A DNA stretch of 15,147 bases from DATIHT01 sp035480415 (GTDB lineage Bacteria > Patescibacteriota > Microgenomatia > Curtissbacterales > GWA2-41-24): assembly GCA_035480415.1 (NCBI GenBank), contig DATIHT010000061.1:1-15147 (forward strand). The letters run 5' to 3'. The position numbers were made by a program, and so were the translations under genes. Shown here in pieces: positions 13,330 to 15,147 of this stretch. The notes under the pieces were generated by a model that ran no database searches, had not been told where the DNA came from, and was given only the letters and a program-made list of their open reading frames with translations. How positions within the stretch are numbered: the first letter of the stretch is position 1; the number at the start of each line of letters is the position of its first letter.

Positions 13330-14084
13330 AACGCGATAATCGCAATAGCGATTCCGAAGCCGGCAACTGTAAGTATTAAAACTATCCCCGCGTTTACCAT
13401 CATCCCTGCAATAATTGTCCCCTTGGCAAGCGGATTTCTGCCGATTGCCTCCAGCCCGCTTCGCATAAACCTTACAAAGGTAAAGGCGGCAATTATAAAA
13501 GTAATACCGCCGATTAATGCTGCCGAAATATATTTAAGAATGAGTGGGAAATTCTGCGAAGAAGAAAGCCCGATAGAAAGCGCACCCAAAAGCTGGCCCA
13601 AAACGCTACCGGTATTTGGTGTTGTGGAAAAAATACCAATACCAATAAGAACCGGAATCGTCCCATCCTGCGATGTGTCCGAATAATCAGCTAGCGCTTT
13701 GCCAAGAATATAGCCGGCGCTCCCCTTTTGCCCAACGCCCGCTTTGTCTGAAGTTGTAATTGGATCCCCCGTTTTTATAGCCCCGGCAGCAGCACTCACA
13801 TGAACGTCGGCACGCCCCGAAGAAAGAACGGCAACTGTTGTATCTGTCTTGTCTCCATAAGAAATTGTGGGAAACTGGACAACTACTCCAAACATTGCAG
13901 GGTCCCCAACCTTTGCGCTGCGCACAATCTTGCCGTCGGCAACCGAAAGAATATCGCCGGGCTTGGCATCGGTATCGTCGATTCTCATATTATTGGCAAC
14001 GCCAGAAACTCCCTGTGCAAAAACAGGCGTAAGCAAAGTAAAGGAAACAAGAAGAGCAAGGAAAACAAAAACAGCTGCTTTCAT
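13326..14084 (-). CDS. atpE: ATP synthase c-subunit-like protein with signal peptide and extracytoplasmic domain; ion-site carboxylate missing
   Basis: 252 residues against about 70-90 for a normal c subunit. Residues 1-23 are a signal peptide (hydrophobic core, cut after VFA). Residues about 30-150 form a glycine-rich beta domain with the pattern RADVHVSAAAGAIKTGDPIT, then GYILGKALADY and GTIPVLIGI, which I recognise from surface and tail-type proteins. Residues 178-252 form a two-helix hairpin with the c-type loop SGLEAIGRNPLAKGT. Aligned on R216-N217-P218, the position 18 residues after the proline, where c subunits have Glu or Asp, is L236, and TM2 has no acidic residue. TM1 also lacks the GxGxG pattern. 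It is homologous to c, but ion transport by this chain looks unlikely. A leaderless-type promoter precedes the ATG. Confidence 0.75.
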   Translation of the reverse strand: MKAAVFVFLALLVSFTLLTPVFAQGVSGVANNMRIDDTDAKPGDILSVADGKIVRSAKVGDPAMFGVVVQFPTISYGDKTDTTVAVLSSGRADVHVSAAAGAIKTGDPITTSDKAGVGQKGSAGYILGKALADYSDTSQDGTIPVLIGIGIFSTTPNTGSVLGQLLGALSIGLSSSQNFPLILKYISAALIGGITFIIAAFTFVRFMRSGLEAIGRNPLAKGTIIAGMMVNAGIVLILTVAGFGIAIAIIAF

Positions 14085-14090
14085 AAATCC

Positions 14091-14119
14091 ATAATAGCCG
14101 CTGACGAGGAAATTGACAA
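14091..14119 (-). promoter_or_regulatory. Promoter of the c-like gene, leaderless type
   Basis: On the minus strand TTGTCA (14119-14114), 17 bp and TATTAT (14096-14091); the ATG begins 6 bases later. Its -35 box is the same DNA as the -35 box of the divergent abrB/doc promoter. Confidence 0.65.
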
Positions 14120-14139
14120 AGATTTTAATCTGTTATAAC
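14113..14139 (+). promoter_or_regulatory. Promoter of the abrB/doc pair
   Basis: A perfect TTGACA (14113-14118) and an extended -10, TG-T-TATAAC (14131-14139), with a short 15-bp spacer; TAACAT at 14136-14141 would give 17 bp. The start codon is 11 bases after TATAAC. Confidence 0.5.
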
Positions 14140-14140
14140 A

Positions 14141-14159
14141 TTGTATTAACATGATACAA
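14141..14159. promoter_or_regulatory. Palindromic operator overlapping the abrB-like start codon
   Basis: Perfect 6-bp arms TTGTAT (14141-14146) and ATACAA (14154-14159) around 7 bp that contain the ATG. It is placed for autoregulation by the AbrB-like antitoxin and has the same arm-7-arm layout as the brnTA operator. Confidence 0.6.
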
Positions 14160-14354
14160 AAGACATTTCAGGTCGGAAACTCAGTTGCAGTAATAATTCC
14201 TAAAAAAGTCCTCGATGAAAAAAATATTAAGGTCGGTGATGCTGTTAACTTTTCTGTGGACCCGGTCTTCACAGCAGACAAAGAAATCCACGATTTAACT
14301 CAGAGATTGATTAAACAGTACCGCCCCGCTCTTGAAGAATTAGCTTCTAAGTGA
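14151..14354 (+). CDS. AbrB/MazE-type antitoxin
   Basis: 67 residues. Residues 1-40 form a SpoVT/AbrB swapped-hairpin DNA-binding domain: MIQKTFQVGNSVAVIIPKKV then a short turn and VGDAVNFSV. The C-terminal helix (46-67, DKEIHDLTQRLIKQYRPALEEL) would bind and cover the toxin. It is followed by a Doc-type toxin gene, overlapping by 4 bp (GTGA), so the two form one operon. AbrB-type antitoxins paired with Doc/Fic toxins are a known alternative to Phd-Doc. The palindrome over its start codon is the likely self-repression site. It sits between leuS and the c-like gene, where an atp operon would normally carry subunit a. Confidence 0.85.
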   Translation: MIQKTFQVGNSVAVIIPKKVLDEKNIKVGDAVNFSVDPVFTADKEIHDLTQRLIKQYRPALEELASK

Positions 14355-14728
14355 AATATTTAACTCCTCATAAAGTTATCCAAATACATTTTGAGCTTGT
14401 AGAAGCAACGGGAGGTTTGCAGGGGCTAAGAGATCTCGGACTTCTAGAATCCGCAGTATCGCGTCCGCAAGCAAGTTTTGGTGGTAAGGACCTTTACCCA
14501 TCGCTTATTTTAAAAGCAGCAGCTCTGGTACACTCGCTTTTGTTAAATCACGTCTTTGCAGACGGTAATAAAAGGACAGCAACGATTTCCATGATTGAAT
14601 TCTTAACTTTAAATGGTAAAAAAATCAACATGACAAATAAAGAGATGGTAGACTTTGCCCTTTGGGTAGAAAATAAAAGACCGGAACTTGAAGAAATTGC
14701 GGCGTGGATTAAAAAACACCGCTCCTAA
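14351..14728 (+). CDS. doc: Doc-family toxin (Fic/Doc fold)
   Basis: 125 residues, the normal Doc size. It begins YLTPHKVIQIHFELVEATGG, contains GLRDLGLLESAVSRPQASF (26-44, typical of Doc), and carries the Fic/Doc active-site motif HVFADGNKRT at 67-76, followed by the helix ATISMIEFLTLNG. Known Doc enzymes phosphorylate elongation factor Tu and stop translation. The catalytic histidine (H67), the Asp/Gly/Asn run and the KR pair are all present, so the toxin looks active. The start is GTG at 14351, overlapping the antitoxin stop, with no ribosome-binding site, so translation should be coupled. The TAA stop overlaps the leuS stop codon on the opposite strand. Confidence 0.9.
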   Translation: MKYLTPHKVIQIHFELVEATGGLQGLRDLGLLESAVSRPQASFGGKDLYPSLILKAAALVHSLLLNHVFADGNKRTATISMIEFLTLNGKKINMTNKEMVDFALWVENKRPELEEIAAWIKKHRS

Positions 14729-15147
14729 ACAACCAGATTAAGCAGTCGGTCTGGGATAAATATCACTTTTTGCGGTGCTTTCTTACCCAGAAAAACTTGC
14801 ACCTTCTGCGATGCGACTGCAAACTTTTCCGCGTCTTTCTGCGCTATACCAGCCTCAACTAGCAGTTTCTCGCGTACTTTGCCATTCACTTGCACAACAA
14901 TAGTAACCTGTTTGGACTTAGTTAACGCTTCTTCATATTCAGGCCACGACTCATCGTGAATTGAATCAGATATTTTTTTAACCTTTGACTCTTTTGACTC
15001 CTTTGCAACCTTTGACTCTTTTTGAAGCATCTCCCAAAGCTCTTCTGTCATATGAGGTGCAAAAGGCGCAAGCAGCTTCAAAAACGTGGTGTATTCTAAG
15101 GAGGTTACAAAAGGCACAAAAGTCTCAGAGGTTTCAAAGGTTTTAGA
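14725..15147 (-). CDS. leuS: Leucyl-tRNA synthetase, C-terminal part (5' end outside window)
   Basis: The last 140 residues of LeuRS, open to the right edge. YTTFLKLLAPFAPHMTEELWEML is the end of the anticodon-binding helical domain (class I, LAPFAPH.tEElW), and VTIVVQVNGKVREKL followed by PQKVIFIPDRLLNLVV is the characteristic C-terminal domain and terminus. LeuRS charges tRNA-Leu in the cytoplasm. Two low-complexity stretches encoded by 9-bp arrays interrupt it: KESKVAKESKESKVKK between the helical bundle and the C-terminal domain, and SKTFETSETF at the window edge. The second lies in a helical-domain loop, where most LeuRS sequences have no such insertion. There is no frameshift in the visible part. 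Confidence 0.93.
   Translation of the reverse strand, partial: SKTFETSETFVPFVTSLEYTTFLKLLAPFAPHMTEELWEMLQKESKVAKESKESKVKKISDSIHDESWPEYEEALTKSKQVTIVVQVNGKVREKLLVEAGIAQKDAEKFAVASQKVQVFLGKKAPQKVIFIPDRLLNLVV
14983..15018. repeat. 9-bp tandem array inside leuS (linker)
   Basis: Units CTTTGACTC, TTTTGACTC, CTTTGCAAC, CTTTGACTC in phase encode the repeated (K/E)-S-K / V-A-K-E linker on the minus strand. Confidence 0.85.
15103..15147. repeat. 9-bp tandem array inside leuS at the window edge
   Basis: Units GGTTACAAA, AGGCACAAA, AGTCTCAGA, GGTTTCAAA, GGTTTTAGA, in phase to the last base, so it may continue outside. It encodes TFETSETFVPF-like residues in LeuRS and belongs to the TTTGnnACC family when read on the minus strand. 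Confidence 0.8.

Noticed and set aside
13326..14084. Frameshift or chimeric join explaining the odd c-like gene
   Set aside because: One continuous frame from promoter and signal peptide to stop, with no internal stop and no change in base use at the domain border; an assembly artefact cannot be excluded, but nothing in the sequence points to it.
14091..14159. Phage attachment site at the leuS-atp border
   Set aside because: No tRNA gene, integrase or direct repeat pair is visible; the inverted repeat is better explained as an operator.

Overview
The window looks like a chromosome segment from a small-genome bacterium of the Candidate Phyla Radiation (Patescibacteria), most likely a Microgenomates-type lineage. 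That placement is an inference. It rests on a scattered and divergent F-type ATPase gene set, very few Shine-Dalgarno sites, start codons lying directly downstream of -10 boxes, AT-rich sequence and many short orphan genes. TGA acts as an ordinary stop codon (for example at the ends of the histidine kinase and abrB-like genes), so the recoded CPR lineages are unlikely.

Reading the minus strand from right to left, the order is: 3' part of leuS (14725-15147); a c-subunit-like gene (13326-14084); a brnTA toxin-antitoxin pair (12180-12720); b-like and delta-like genes (11461-12129, 11061-11420); an EamA transporter plus PLP decarboxylase operon (8956-11027); a sensory operon of a multi-TM protein, a small unknown protein, a GAF histidine kinase and a receiver protein (5319-8319); then atpA, atpG, atpD and atpC (1-4445). 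Plus-strand genes sit between these: a PAS protein (4543), a two-TM orphan (8404), another orphan (12802) and an abrB/doc-like toxin-antitoxin pair (14151-14728). The order c, b, delta, alpha, gamma, beta, epsilon is the canonical atp order, so this looks like an atp operon split by at least four inserted blocks. No subunit a gene is present.

The ATPase parts are unusual. The catalytic residues of alpha and beta are intact. The c-like protein, however, carries a signal peptide and a roughly 150-residue extracytoplasmic domain, and its hairpin has a leucine where the ion-carrying Glu/Asp should be. The delta-like protein keeps only the C-terminal domain, the alpha N-terminus is short, and the DELSEED motif of beta is degenerate. 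This could be an F1-like motor joined to a non-canonical membrane part, or one half of a split system whose true a and c genes lie elsewhere.

The second notable feature is a family of degenerate tandem arrays, all with a 9-bp period. There are at least ten, both between and inside genes. Inside genes they encode low-complexity tripeptide repeats at termini or loops. The window also holds two copies of a 130-155 bp AT-rich interspersed repeat, one copy of a widely dispersed 26-bp repeat, and several leaderless-type promoters, two of them with palindromic operators at toxin-antitoxin genes. No tRNA, rRNA, CRISPR array or convincing rho-independent terminator was seen, and no stretch over 300 bp lacks a gene.
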